A stretch of DNA of 64,000 nucleotides from Thunnus maccoyii. Taxonomy: Eukaryota; Chordata; Actinopteri; Scombriformes; Scombridae. Below, piece by piece: positions 1-11,874 of the stretch; within the stretch, counting starts at the first letter, position 1, and each line of letters starts with the position of its first letter. The DNA is taken from the NCBI RefSeq assembly GCF_910596095.1, contig NC_056539.1:10481501-10545500 (forward strand), in the 5' to 3' direction. The notes beneath the pieces are model-generated. The model was not told where the DNA came from, did no database searches, and worked only from the letters and a program-made list of their open reading frames with translations. The position numbers and the translations under genes are program-made.

Positions 1-633
1 TTTCCACTATAGTTTTGATTTTGTTCCTAAATATTTTTTTGGATACATTCCAAAGAAGACATATTGTAAGTTTAGCTTTTTCTGCATTGACAGCGCAGCA
101 AAATGGCTGGTCACGCCTATTTCAAATGCCATTTACAGGCCATAGGATTGAAGTGGAGACAAAATGAAAGTAGCTATTGAGAGCTAAGGGATTACAGATT
201 TGAACAGAACAAGTTTGTATTCTTAAGATTTTTTAATATATATATTTATTTATCAACAAATCATGAAGTGGGCTTATTTGAAACACCCATGGGCTTAAAG
301 GGTACGTTAGGTACCCATTAAGCTCATGCCAGACTCTTGACATATTTTGACAAATTAAACAAAAAAATCATTAGAAATTGGTATAAATGAATTATTGACA
401 GTTCAATTGAGAGATTAGACTTTCGTTTTAATGAAAATGTTCTCACTTAAATTGGAGCATTATATATTAAAATTGAAAAAATCTGAAGAGGGGATTTGGT
501 GGGCTTAATAGGGACGTTTATCCTATCTTTTGTGACCTTTGTTGAGACATTCTGATACATTTAAAATCAAACTTAAATTTGATTTGATTTGAATTGAATG
601 TAAGGAGAAGACTTCCTTTTATTAAACATTTAC
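1..633 (-). other. intron 1 of the left-most CYP2 gene (partial)
   Basis: AT-rich non-coding sequence directly 3' (on the minus strand) of a CYP2 exon 1 that ends at a GT donor (633-632). It should be intron 1, with exons 2-9 left of the window. I see no exon or repeat in it. Confidence 0.6.
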
Positions 634-822
634 CTTGGTAAAATAAATGTGTAGATCTTTGTCCAAATTGAAGAAATTCCCCACCAATGGGAGACCCCGC
701 GGTCCTGGGGGATAATTTGGAGGATTCCTGTTTCTGAGGAAGTGTGCTATCAGTAGGAAGAGAAAAAAAACGAGCAATATCCCTTTGAGGTCAAATCCCA
801 GTAAAAAGTTGTAAAGCCACAT
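634..822 (-). CDS. cytochrome P450 family 2, exon 1 only (gene runs off the left edge)
   Basis: This exon encodes the first 63 residues of a microsomal P450: a hydrophobic signal anchor (about residues 10-28), a short charged linker and the proline-rich hinge [12 protein letters not shown] that precedes the catalytic domain. The exon ends in phase 0 at a GT donor, as exon 1 does in the two complete CYP2 genes of this window. The start is the first ATG of the frame and directly precedes the anchor. The sequence differs clearly from the CYP2N-like pair (LLGFDLKG.. against LFGCMDFTG..), so this is another CYP2 paralogue, possibly CYP2N- or CYP2P-like. Function and integrity cannot be judged from one exon. 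A TATA-like box lies about 100 bases upstream. Confidence 0.8.
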
Positions 823-922
823 GGTGAACGAGTCAAACCACCAGCAGCAGCAGCAACAGGAAGAGGAAAGTCAGAGTGGAAAGGTTTGTGCCTCAGGATT
901 TTCTTCATCTGCACACCGGTGC

Positions 923-929
923 TTTTATA
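923..929 (-). promoter_or_regulatory. candidate TATA box of the left-most CYP2 gene
   Basis: TATAAAA on the minus strand, about 100 bases upstream of the ATG at 822. This fits a start site some 25-30 bases downstream and a 5' UTR of roughly 70-75 bases. It is a motif match only. Confidence 0.4.
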
Positions 930-1038
930 ATGCCTCTTCATACTGGATTTAATCCTTTTGTGGGTTGTACCGCTAACATTACACAACAGAAAGAAAAAAG
1001 GAAGAAAAAAATCTGTGATGCCAAGTCTGTACGAAGGT

Positions 1039-1696
1039 ACATAACCAGTCACAGACCACACCTACTTTTCCCTGACAAACAAGACCTCTGTCCTGCCATA
1101 GCAAGATGGCCCTTAAGGTAATGGGAATCACTCATGAGCAACAACATGCAGCAATATGATAACATACATGCAAAACTTCCTCTGTCTTTCAGTAACCTTA
1201 GACAGAGATTGGATGTTCAGAGTGTAAACAGAGTAAAATCAACAATACAAAGTGCAGTGGGAATAAAAGGCATCTAACTGGTCCATTGTATACAGTTGCA
1301 TGTAAATAAAGGGAAATGGGTCCTGTACACAATTAAAACTGGTCTCTATAAGAAAGTAGCAAATCAGAGAAAAAGTATGTAGTCTCTTAAAAATGCATTG
1401 AGTGCAGATCTTATCTTATCAGGTGTCTTTAATATAACCAAGAAATCTTAGACAACAGAATTTTTAGGGAATTTATTATTGATGTTGAGACAGGTGGAGT
1501 AATTTGACAAACATTTAAACTAAAGTTTAGCAGCCTGGATATCCATCATAAGGTGTCGTTAATAGATGCAAAGTTCACAAGACTGTCTGTGTGTCAGAGT
1601 GCAAAATACTATAGCATCCTAAAAGAAAAAAATTTAAAACTTTTAATTAACACAAATCACAAGACATTGTGATCTAATGGATGTATTAATGCATAA
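1039..1696. repeat. older diverged duplicate of the CYP2 spacer (matches about 5771-6245)
   Basis: The stretch beginning CATAACCAGTCACAGACC is found again, with substitutions and indels, at about 5771 and 13381. It is clearly more diverged than those two are from each other, so it records an earlier duplication of this spacer. The match resumes at 2862-3038 after an interruption. Confidence 0.7.
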
Positions 1697-2861
1697 TATC
1701 TGTTGGGTCTCACTAGCGAACCGCATGTTGCAAGACTCCAAGAAACAGCAGGAGTCCTCAAGAAACTCCACTCATGGATCCAGGTTATCAAAACTAGAGA
1801 TTCCCCTCTTATCTGCCTCTTTTTCACCTCCAGCAGCTGAAGGAGCAGCTCTCAGCTCCCCTTTCTCCTCACAGCTCGATGCTGGAGCAGCTCTCTGCTG
1901 TCTTGTGTGGCTTGCTCACAGCAGACACACACAGAACTCTTTTTCTTTACGGCAGAAGACACGAGAGCCTGCCTAAGGCTCAGAAACTAAGTTTCCTAAT
2001 GCCAGCAGCTACCACACAAGTCTGCTGGCTGGTTTAACAAGTACAGGAGCCACGAAACAGAGTTAACTTGCCGCTAACGCTACACAAAAGAGTAACCTGG
2101 GCCCTCTGACCTGCACGGCCGGAGTGCCGTCTACCCTACATCTTTCAGCTTTGGAGCCAAACCCTTCTCAGCCTGTCTCTTCCACGGATTCACCAGCTAA
2201 GAAGCAGCGCACCACAAAGCATCTCTCTCTTCATGGACTGGCAACAACTGGGCAAACTTTTGCAAACTTTGGTTCAAGACACCACATGGTCTGGCCTTTG
2301 TTTCTCTGGTTCTCTTTGTCAGCCCTATTGTCTGCATGCCATGTGCTCAGTCACCAGGTGACTGCAGCCATCTTGCCATTGTCTTTCCCACACACACTCA
2401 CACACACATACACACTCATACATACAATTGTATTTAGGTACACTTAGCTAGATTAAAATTGTGTGTTTTGCTCTTTTACCTTTTGTTAAATAAATGCTTT
2501 TGGATATACCTGTAGTCTGTTTTAATGTTGCACAAGAATGTGAATTGAATTGAATTGCTAACCTCTGCTCTGCAAGGAACTCCAAAATCCTTCAACCTTA
2601 ACCAGTTATTGATATGGTAATTTTGTTTATAGTTATTAAGTTAATTGTTAAGAAAAGTTCCAAATTGATAGATTAGTACACTTTGAGACTGAATTAGCTA
2701 TCTTTTCCCTGACTCCAGGGTGGTGCCCTGTTATTATTAATTCTTATTAATAATTTTATTGATTTTAATAATTAATGATTATCATGATAATCATTAATTA
2801 TTGCTGATTGCCAAACTTGTAGCCAAGGCCCAACATATCTCATGAACTCCTGTGACTCCAT
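1697..2861. other. sequence interrupting the old spacer duplicate
   Basis: About 1.2 kb present only in the left copy of the old duplicate. The flanks on both sides match the spacer near 6245. It holds a CA-rich tract (about 2390-2440) and a perfect 36-base palindrome (2767-2802). I find no convincing gene and no clear terminal repeats. It may be one or more old insertions. Confidence 0.5.
2767..2802. repeat. perfect 36-base AT-rich palindrome
   Basis: The left arm (2767-2784) is the exact reverse complement of the right arm (2785-2802) with no spacer. The centre is ATCATGAT. It could form a cruciform or be the remnant of an inverted transposon end. Confidence 0.9.
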
Positions 2862-3038
2862 ATTAATAAATGATCAAGTCAATATTAGTTCATGACATTA
2901 TGTAACACTCAATGGATCAACAGTTTATGAATGTCACACATTAATGAACAAATCATTGACTCAACATCTCTGGCTGAGTTCTTCTTTCTCAGCTCAGGCT
3001 CAGAAACTGCTAATTTGCAACAGAAAGTCTGCATTACA
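2862..3038. repeat. continuation of the old spacer duplicate (matches about 6249-6363 and 6985-7045)
   Basis: Contains the same run as at 6249 (AGTCAATATTAG.TCATGA and onward), then the segment ending CTGCATTACAGAC, which corresponds to about 7030-7045. The match is broken at 3039 by a transposable element. Confidence 0.65.
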
Positions 3039-3270
3039 GACCATAGACTGTAAAAAAAAAAATGGACGTAGTCACTGTGACGTCACCCATTGGTTTGTGA
3101 GCTGCCATTTTAAAGCCTTGAGTGTCGTGATTTGACCATCGCCATCTTGGATTTGACTGTCGCCATGTTTGATTTTTGGAGCCAGAAGTGACCATATTGG
3201 AATGAGAGGGTGGAGCTGACCGTAGCGCCAGCTGCTAGCTTGGTTAGCACGGTGTATTTACAGTCTATGG
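3039..3270. mobile_element. MITE with 14-base perfect terminal inverted repeats
   Basis: CCATAGACTGTAAA (3039-3052) is the exact reverse complement of TTTACAGTCTATGG (3257-3270). The interior (GGACGTAGTCACTGTGACGT..) resembles a non-autonomous DNA element common in teleost genomes, recognised from memory. It has no coding capacity. Confidence 0.75.
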
Positions 3271-3800
3271 TTATCATTGATAATACTAATGCTAATGCTA
3301 ATTTTGGCTAGCAAAAACAGGCCTAAAAACATTCAAACAAAATGTACTCACCGGAAAAACTGAACATTTAACGCATTAGAGGGTCTTTTATCACAACCAA
3401 ACACTGAACAAGACTTTTTTAGGCAACCAAAATGTTACAATTAACTTTCATGAACTGAAAACACACTGTGAAATAGCAGCAGCTACGCCTATACACCATG
3501 GTTACGTTACGTAATCAATGTTGTCACCGTGGTAGCAACTTGTCAATCACAATCATGATGTATTGATGAAGACTTGAAACTGGTGATTGAGACTATAACC
3601 TCATTAGGAAAATGTTTACTGAGGTAATGAATCAAGTGAGAAGTATGGTCGTTTTCTCATAGACTTCCATAGAATCGGACCTCTTTTTGCAGCCAATGGA
3701 GTTGCCCCCTGATGGCCATTAGAAAGAATGCAGGTTTAAGGCACTTTCACATTAGCTTCACTTCTCGGACCAGGAGCTACCCACTTGATACAGACTGACA
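3271..3800. mobile_element. further part of a fish non-autonomous element
   Basis: The segments at about 3540-3660 (GACTTGAAACTGGTGATTGA..) and 3660-3760 (GGACCTCTTTTTGCAGCC..) resemble the distal part of the same teleost element family as 3039-3270, as I recall it. The two pieces may be one long copy or two nested copies. The boundaries are approximate. Confidence 0.45.
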
Positions 3801-3847
3801 GTGTGGAGTTAAAAGATTTTGTCCACTCTTTCTTTAACCCCTTAACA

Positions 3848-5660
3848 CAGGGCTGACTCAAGGCATAGGCCATATAGGCAGTCGCCTAGGGTGCCACCTT
3901 GTCTGATGGGCGCTGGTCGCCCTCAAGGGAAAAAATAAATTAAATAAATTAAAAATAGACAAATAAAAATTCGCCACTGGGCGCCCCTCCCTATTTTCTG
4001 CCTTGGGATAAAATATGAAATCACAAATATCACAAAGAAAGATAGAAATACACATTGCACCACTGTTCCTCACAATTTTCCATCTGCTCTGCACCTGTAC
4101 TATGCGCACTGAAACAGAGGGATGATGCATCACAAACAAAGTCTGTGACGAGATGTCAAGAGGCAGATATTCTGATTTTATTTCATTATGAAAAGGTCCA
4201 AACCTTCAGGTGCACAAGGAAGAAAACAGACAAAAGAGGAGGGGGAAAAGAAAGCCCAATGTAAGGATATGTTGTCTCATGTTAAAATTAAAAAGCTGTT
4301 TGGTGTGTAACGTTTCATCTGTAGCAGCTAGCTAGCTAAGTAGCAATAAAGCTAATGCTAGATAATGATGTTACAATAGCTGCTAGACTCAGATAATGTT
4401 ACAGATTGAAGGATATGAATCTGAATGGCAATCAGTATCTAGCTATCTAGGTAACTGCTCCTTCCTACAACGTAAGGCATTGTGCTGAAATTTCACTGAC
4501 CAATATCAGTGATAATGGCTAACGCTATGTCCATAAACAGATTTCTGCATTGAGTTGCTCCAGCAATGTGTAAGTTGACAAGAGCCATTTGGCATCGTAG
4601 CACATTGTTAGTAAGCTAGATTGATATTTAAATATCATATCAATAAATTAGGTCTCTACTGGATTACTGTGTTGTGAAATGGGAGCAATTAATGAGAAAA
4701 TGATGATATGTGACAGAAAAACTGCTGCTTTACCACCAGTGAGTTATGTGACATGTTATGATTTACATTTATTAATGCATAAGTCACAACTTAGTAATAA
4801 TTTACGTTATAACTGAGTTTGAATTTACACACAGCTGGTGCAACAGGCTGCAGCAGTTAGCCTATTTGTTCTACTCTGCAGCTACATGTGTTTGCTTGTA
4901 AAAGGCTAATATTTACTTTATAAGTGTCCAGATGCACTGTGGAAATATCTGCAGAAGCCTCCAGCTGCTGGAGAAGTTACATCTGATCTCCCATCTACAC
5001 CACTCTCTGAAGCAGGTCAGTTCAGCCAGATATTCGTTGTCTCTGTGTAATTGATAATACACTGCTTTGTTGTCATTATTATTACTATTGTTGTTGTTAA
5101 ATGTTACAATTACACATTGTTAATAATTAAATGTAGGTCTTAGTCAAATTAAATAAAGTGTATTCGTAGAGTGCTACTTTATATGCAGTAGAATGACACA
5201 AAGGACTTAATGCAATGGTGTAACAGTCTGGATGTTTTGTATGTTTGAATACAGCTGCAAGTGAAGCAACATCTAACATCATATCAAACACTCCAGCTAC
5301 CCTCAGTGAAACACAACCTGCAGCAGGTGAGTTCTGTTCATTGTATGTTACAGCTGCAGTTATGTAACTAATGTCAATATGGACAAATCCAGACACATTT
5401 TACTCTAATTCTATCAAATATTCACAATCAGTTATGAACCTTTTTCACTCATGTAATTTAACAGTACTGGTCAACCGTTTTCTATAATTTATGCTTCAGA
5501 TGTGTTTATTGCCTGATATGTTGTAATTTATGAATCATTGTGTGTTCTTACTAAAGGATTAATAACTATATTTGCAGGTATGTTGGTGGGGTAATGTGGT
5601 GGGGGTAGGGGCAACAAATCCTTATCTCGCCTATCTCGCCTAGGGCACCAAAATGGCCAT
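3848..5660 (+). mobile_element. hAT-superfamily DNA transposon (5' end intact, 3' end deleted here)
   Basis: The element starts CAGGGCTGACTCAAGGC, preceded by CCTTAACA (3840-3847). The matching 3' end survives only in the next tandem copy, at 13233-13249 (reverse complement CAGGGCCGACTCTAGCC), followed by the same CCTTAACA (13250-13257). An 8-base target duplication and CAGGG termini are diagnostic of hAT elements. Two exon-like pieces (about 4918-5013 ending at GCAG/GTCAGT, and about 5254-5325 ending at GCAG/GTGAGT) read LPSTPLSEA and NTPATLSETQPAA. They may be remnants of an N-terminal transposase or host-derived reading frame. No catalytic domain is visible. Confidence 0.75.
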
Positions 5661-7623
5661 TTGGCACACCCAAATGGAAAAGCTTATAACAGAAGAACTT
5701 TATAACAGAAGAACTGTAAGGCCATGATGCATGTATTAGGCTGTACAAAGGTGCTTAAGCAATGTACTTACATAACCAGTCACAGACCACACTTACTTTC
5801 CTCTGACAAACAAGACCTCTGTCCTGCCATAGCAAGATGGCACTTAAGGTAATGGGTATCACTCATGAGCCACAGCACGTAGCAATATGATAACATACAT
5901 GCAAAACCTCCACTGTCTTTCAGTAAACTTAGACAGAGATTGGATGTGCATAGCGTAAAACAGAGTAAAATCAACAATACAAAATGCAGGTGGAGTAATT
6001 TGACAAACATTAGTTGAGAGCTAAAGAACACACACACTGTTGTTATTGTATTAGTCAGCTAAAGCTTAGCAGCCTGGATATCCATCATATGGTGTCATTT
6101 ATAGATGCAAAGTTCACAAGACTGTCTGTGTGTCAGAGTGCAAAATACCATATCGTCCTAAAAGAAAAAAAATGTCAAACTTTTAAGTAACACAAATCAC
6201 AAGACATTGTGATCTAATGGATGTAATCATGCATAACATATAATAATAAATTATCGAGTCAATATTAGCTCATGAAATTATGTAACACTCAATGGATCAA
6301 CAGTTTATGAATGTCACACATTAATGAACAAATCATTAAATCAACATCTCTGGCTGAGTTCTTACTGGACACCCTGCAGCGAGCCAGTCAGTTCCCAGTT
6401 AACCAGTTCAGATACAGTAGTGTTTTCCAATCTTAGACCCAAAAGCTTGTCAGAGCAGTGAATGGATCAGCCTCTACAACAGCAACAAATTAAATTGTTC
6501 TAAAGGATTTGGTCTTCTAGTGTTAGAAAGATAGATAGATATTACTGTAAGTACATTATAGGATAGTAGATGTTTTGAATCTAGGTTTCACATATTGATT
6601 GTTCAAAGGTGTACTTGTCATGGAAAGACTGAAAAGACTAAACACACACACATGAAATAATACACAAAACACTGCTGGGTTGAAGTTTAAAAATTATAAT
6701 TATACAATAAGGATACAGAACACACAAAGATTTGCATCAACTTGTCTCAACAACCAAAGAGCAAACCTAATCTATTATAGTGTCTGAAGGAACAGAGAAA
6801 TGATCTGTGAGTGGTCAATGGCACACAGCCACAAGATATACATCTGCATGCACATGTACAAAGCAAAGGAACAATGATCTTACTCCCACAATTCTGTACA
6901 TTAAAATGATAAACCAATCATCTGATCATCTCATCACCTCAACACACTCCACTGACTTCACACTAAAGATCAGTTTACTAGATAAGTTTATTTTCTGAGT
7001 TCAGGCTTAGAGACTGCTCATTTTCAACAGAAACTCTGCATTACAGACTGAGGGTGAGGAGTATAAAAGATGTGGGCATTTAGGCAGCAAGGGTCTAATG
7101 AAAAGATGTTTGGTGTTGCATTATGGAAAATGTGAGGATCCAGCGTTTTCAGAGCTTCGCCCTTACTAGGGACAAAAAATCAGTATCTCTCAGCGTCTGT
7201 TGCTTAGATTTTGTCCACCCTTTCTTCAAATATCTCTTGTGAGCTGGAGTACCTCTTTAAACGCCTTCATTCTGGACTAATCGTTGAAGATTGTAAATTA
7301 AATCTTAGTATTAGTATAGTGAGCTATTATTGATGATCTTAAAATCCCTGTACACTCATTCTGGTCTTTGTTAAAGGTCTGAGGCAGGTTTCCCACTTAC
7401 TGTAGGTGCAACAAAACTAACAGGAAAGTTGGGGGAAATGTTAGTCAATTTTGATTGTACTCATACACACATTTTTAAGAGGAGGTATGCTTTGACAAAA
7501 TAACTAAAAACACCTCTTTCGGTGGACCATGACTATGCATGTGCCTTAATCATTTATGCACCAAATCTCAACTAGGCTTGCAGTTTGGTGTTGAAACAAT
7601 AAACAAGACTGGTTGCCTTTGAC

Positions 7624-8096
7624 TTAAAGGGGAACTCCACCAATTTTACGCATCAAAGTATGTTTACAGGTCTTGAGGAGTACTAAAAAATATGTGAAAA
7701 AAAGTTTCATAAAGCCCATTTTGGCTCCAGGTGTGGCCTGCGCCAAGTCTGCTGAATTGCCTAAAGTGATGTCACTTGAGTCAGTGTCGGTTGGGTCTGA
7801 AGACTACAAGTTTGAAATAAAAATAATATCTGGGTGTGGAGGTTAGAAAGGAGTGCAATTACCAGATTTCTTTTTGCACACTCCTGCTCGCTTACTTGAA
7901 GCAAGCAGCTCCAGGCTACGTTAGCTGCTACTAGCATAACACACCTGAATCTCTGATTAAAATGTCAGCAGTCACGTTGCATTGTGGGTAATGTAGGAAC
8001 CAGGTTCTGACAAGGAGGAACAATGTGTGGAATTAAAAGATGATTTTGGTTATGCTGCATTGATTTTGACCCTTTTTTGGTGGAGTACCCTTTTAA
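7624..8096. mobile_element. MITE flanked by TTAA (piggyBac-like), copy 1
   Basis: TTAA at 7624 and at 8093 flank inverted termini: 5' AGGGGAACTCCACCAA, and 3' GGTGGAGTACCCTT read on the other strand. There is no coding capacity. The element sits just beyond the 3' end of CYP2N-like gene A and is present in both tandem copies, so it predates the duplication. Confidence 0.7.
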
Positions 8097-8298
8097 TACT
8101 TGTCAATATCTTCTGATCTACATGACTGATCGTTTTATTTCATTTTTATTCATTTTGTGGAGGATAATATTCATATATTACGCCAACTAGTTTTCAGCTG
8201 CAAGTCAGATCCAACTTGTGATATGGAGAACATGGAGATCCTTGTTATTGAGGCTTTGTGTTTGACTGGGATGAGAACAGCTGAAACAATGGAGAGCA

Positions 8299-11200
8299 TT
8301 AGCGAGGCATGGCTAATATCCTGAAGCTCTCGGGGGAATAGGTGAAGCCAAGCACTCCCTCCAAGCTGGGCATTTCTCCAGGAACAGCAGAGAAGGTGAA
8401 GCGTTGCAGTAGGCATGTAAAGAAAAGAAACAACTCCATTCTGGCCAGGTGCTCCCCCAAACACACACGTTTACCTGTGAAGAAACAGTTGACAGCAGTT
8501 TAAGGTTGGTAGATTCCTAGTTTTCCCTTAGAAACTATGTTAGCTGCAATTCTCGTAAGCCAAATAGTGTTATAGAAAGCGGAGGAAAAAAACCTGCTGA
8601 AAATGGTAGGAATGCGTCTCTTCTGCGGAAGTTGCCCTCTGAATCCAAGAAATGTTCAGGATTGAAGATATCTGGAGTCGCCCACTCATCCTTATCAAAA
8701 AGCACTGATGAAAGGATTGTAGTAATAGCTGTTCCCTGGAAAAACAGTCATGAGATATTATCTAATATCAGTAAATAATCATTTATAAATTTTATAGCTG
8801 GACATTCACCACCAAGTAAGTCTGGTAAATTGTGCTTCACCTTGGGTATGAAGTATCCTCCCAGTGTAGTGTCTTTACTGGCCATTTTGGGGAATCCCAG
8901 AGGAACAATATTCCCCATCCTTTGAATCTCATGGATGACGGCATCAGCGTAGGGCATGTTGGGTCTGTCGGCCAGTGTAGGCTGACGAGACTGTCCAACC
9001 ACTCTGTCTATCTCTGCCTGGACTTTCTCTGGATGAGGAAGCAGAGTCAGAACTATGGTTCAAATAGCATAAAAAAACATCCATAAACTCCATGGGAATA
9101 TTCAGGTGCTTCATATGGCTAATGAGGAGGATGAACTGACTTACTCTGTATCTCTGGGTAGTGCATCATGTATAGGAGAGCCCAGCGTAAAGTGGTAGCA
9201 GCTGATTCTGTCCCAGCCTCAAGCAGGTCGATGGTGCAAACGAGCAGGGTCTCGATGTTGAAGCCAGCCTGGGGATCCTTCTTCTTCTGGCAATGCGACA
9301 ACAGAAAACACTGTTATTGTACGACATTAAACACAGTGCTCTGCTCTCATATTCTACTTTATATGAACCATGAAACAAATAATCAGTAAGTTTTCTGAGC
9401 CAAGCAAAACTCTTGAGAGGCATGTGTGGAGCCATATTAAGGATATTTTCCATTTGCCTAATCATCCCTATAAAGCAACAGAGAGTTTGAGGGGGTGCTA
9501 TACTATATCATGTCTAAATTCAATAGTGAAAAAATATATTTATCACCCTTCAGTTACAATAGTTTGCTATTATGTGAAGAAGCATTTAATCTTTTCTCTG
9601 TGCACAAGAGGTTTGTATTTTGCACAGATGAATAGGCCTTTTTTGTTTGTTTGTTATTGCACTCTATCAAGCCATTTCCATTATGGGACAATACAGTTTC
9701 CATTACATTTGACTGTATACATTTTAAACGAGTTCAAGGAAGCTTTACTGAAAATATGGTAACAGCTTACCTTCTCCATCTCTGCCAGGTATACATCAAT
9801 ATAATCACGAGGGTCATCAGGGTTCCACTCCTCCTGGTGCCTCTCTATTTCCTTTTGCAGGAACACTTCAATCTCCTTGTAGTTAGCGTGGACAGTCTGG
9901 TGAGGTCCCGGCAGGTACTTCATCAAACCAGGAAAGGCATCATACAGCTGTTGATGGAACAAACTTTCAGGTCAGTAAAAGACCAGCACTGCAGTTTGTT
10001 CTGTGAGTACAGCTCAATAGTTGAACTCAGGTGACAGATCAGTAATTACCTGAGTCTGAGCTGAGCCAGCGAGCAAAACAGCCTCATTGTCCAACTCCAG
10101 AATCTTGCAAAAGCTTTGATCACTGTATTCAAAGCGATGTCCAAAGACCACAGAGCAGATGATGTTACTCACTGCATTAGATATAGTGTACTGGGGGTTG
10201 AATGGTCTTCCTGGGAATATATTGAATTCAATTCAAGTTATGATGAATATTACATATTCATAACAGACAAAAAGTATTTGTTCAAAGTGAGTCTACTTGC
10301 CTTGTTCCTCTTTGAAAGCTTCACAAAGGAAATGGCATTCCTCTTCAGTATATTTTTCCAGTGATTTCTGGCCCTCTCCAAAGTAACGCAGGTGAGTGTT
10401 GGTAAACTTCCTCTGCTTCTTCCACAGGTAACCATTGCTCATAGCTATGCCTGTGATTTGATGTTATATCAAATTATTAACAAAGCAATTAAGCACTGCA
10501 CACAGATTGCTGCATGTACTTTCATAAATATATGTACTGTGCTTGTTTATTAATTCTCTGCCTTTACAGGTTGAACAGTAATACAACAATTAATTAACAA
10601 TAATTAAGAAATGAAGACAATGATTTATACAAGCTATGATGAGATTGCCTTTTTTAAACTGGCAATCAGCTTCAGTTATTGTCAGTCCCTAACCTCTGCT
10701 GTGCTGAGTTTGGCATTAGATCATAGATGCTAAAATATCAAATTCACTGTATATATATTCTGCTTTCACATCATACTTTGTTCTATGCGAGTTCACTGAC
10801 TGAATATTTAGATTCATCCTTCTATTGGGAGAAAAGAGATTTAATAAAAGACACTTGTGGTACCATTCATTCACTTACTCACCAATGCCCTTGAAAACAA
10901 CATGGAAGAGGGGGACACTAGGTCGATCAACAAAGCTGTCCAGCTGGCTGACGAGAGCCTCTTTGACCATCTTATATCCTGAAATAAACACCATCCTCTC
11001 ACTGCCTCTCCTCAAGCTGAACACTGGGCCGTATTCCTTAGCAAGCTGCATATCAAATAAAATAAAAAATATACATACTTTGTATGCATTTGACCGACTT
11101 TTGTAGTCTTTCAATATATTAATCATACTGTAAATGGAGCAGAAAACTGTTTTTTGTCAGTTGAAATGCTTACAAAGTGTAGAAAATCCTTCACACAAAG

Positions 11201-11874
11201 TCTTAAGACCTGGGGTCTAAAAAGTCAGTGAACACTCTTAATCTAGAAAGTGCATTGTTAATTACATTATTATTATTTCTGTTATTACTGGCTAACATGC
11301 TGCTATTATTGTGTCTTAGGTGCATGATAATACCTCTTTACTAACTTGTAACTGCATCTTTTTAACATTATATCAAGATTAACATTGTAATTATCATGTT
11401 TTACTAATGTTTTATTGCTTACTATTGCTCTGCGTGCATCAAAAAATGATTATGATCAGTATTTCTTGGTTGTGTTTTGTTGTATTATCTTGCTTGCATG
11501 GCTACATTTACTGAATGAAATGAAAAAAACATGAACTCACCATGCTCTATTCAAGTCTTTATTTAGTAACTAACCGACATTCAATCAATCAAATCAATTC
11601 AAAGTCTGTTTTGTAAGGCCCTACCCCCTATATAAAGCAGCATGACATATAATATTGGTTTCAGTAAAATCCATGAAAATTTTGTCCTGACCTTCTCCAT
11701 TGTCTTGAAATCAACTCCTGTGAAGACATTTCCTAGAAAAGGCACAGCCCAGGGTCCCGGTGGAAAGCTGTGAGGCCTCCAGTTTCTGACCACATCAGTT
11801 AATAATAACACTACAAAACTGAACAGCAGCCAACCAGTAAAGTCCATACACCCAAAAAGTGCTTGAAAAATCAT
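8299..11874 (-). CDS. cytochrome P450 family 2 (CYP2N-like), tandem gene A
   Basis: Complete nine-exon gene: 11874-11692, 11045-10883, 10450-10301, 10210-10050, 9947-9771, 9286-9145, 9028-8841, 8735-8594, 8474-8299. Exons 2-8 have the canonical CYP2 sizes (163, 150, 161, 177, 142, 188, 142 bases); the sum is 1482 bases, 493 residues without a stop. It is an ER haem-thiolate monooxygenase that would take electrons from P450 reductase. Visible are the signal anchor (12-30), the PPGP hinge (38-41), the K-helix EIQR and the haem loop [14 protein letters not shown] with Cys440. The I-helix reads AGTES, with Ser306 where CYP2 enzymes usually have Thr. Intron 3 appears to use a GC donor. Related fish CYP2N enzymes oxidise arachidonic acid and drug-like substrates; the substrate here is not determinable. 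The subfamily is from memory. Minus-strand AATAAA signals lie at 8134-8139 and 8145-8150. Confidence 0.93.

Noticed and set aside
2124-2447. 107-codon frame ending in a CA-rich tract
   Set aside because: No recognisable domain; its end is made of simple repeat; lies in an interrupting insertion.
5127-5396. Minus-strand frame of 89 codons seen three times (also 12728 and 20338)
   Set aside because: It lies inside the hAT element and is copied with it. The plus strand has the exon-like signals.
6807-6998. 63-codon frame present identically at 6807 and 14417
   Set aside because: Short, compositionally simple and in the duplicated spacer; conservation is explained by the recent tandem duplication.
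9370-10034. Overlapping plus-strand frames of 127-130 codons, repeated at +7610
   Set aside because: They are antisense to CYP2 exon 5 and introns. Identity between copies reflects the recent duplication, not selection on these frames.
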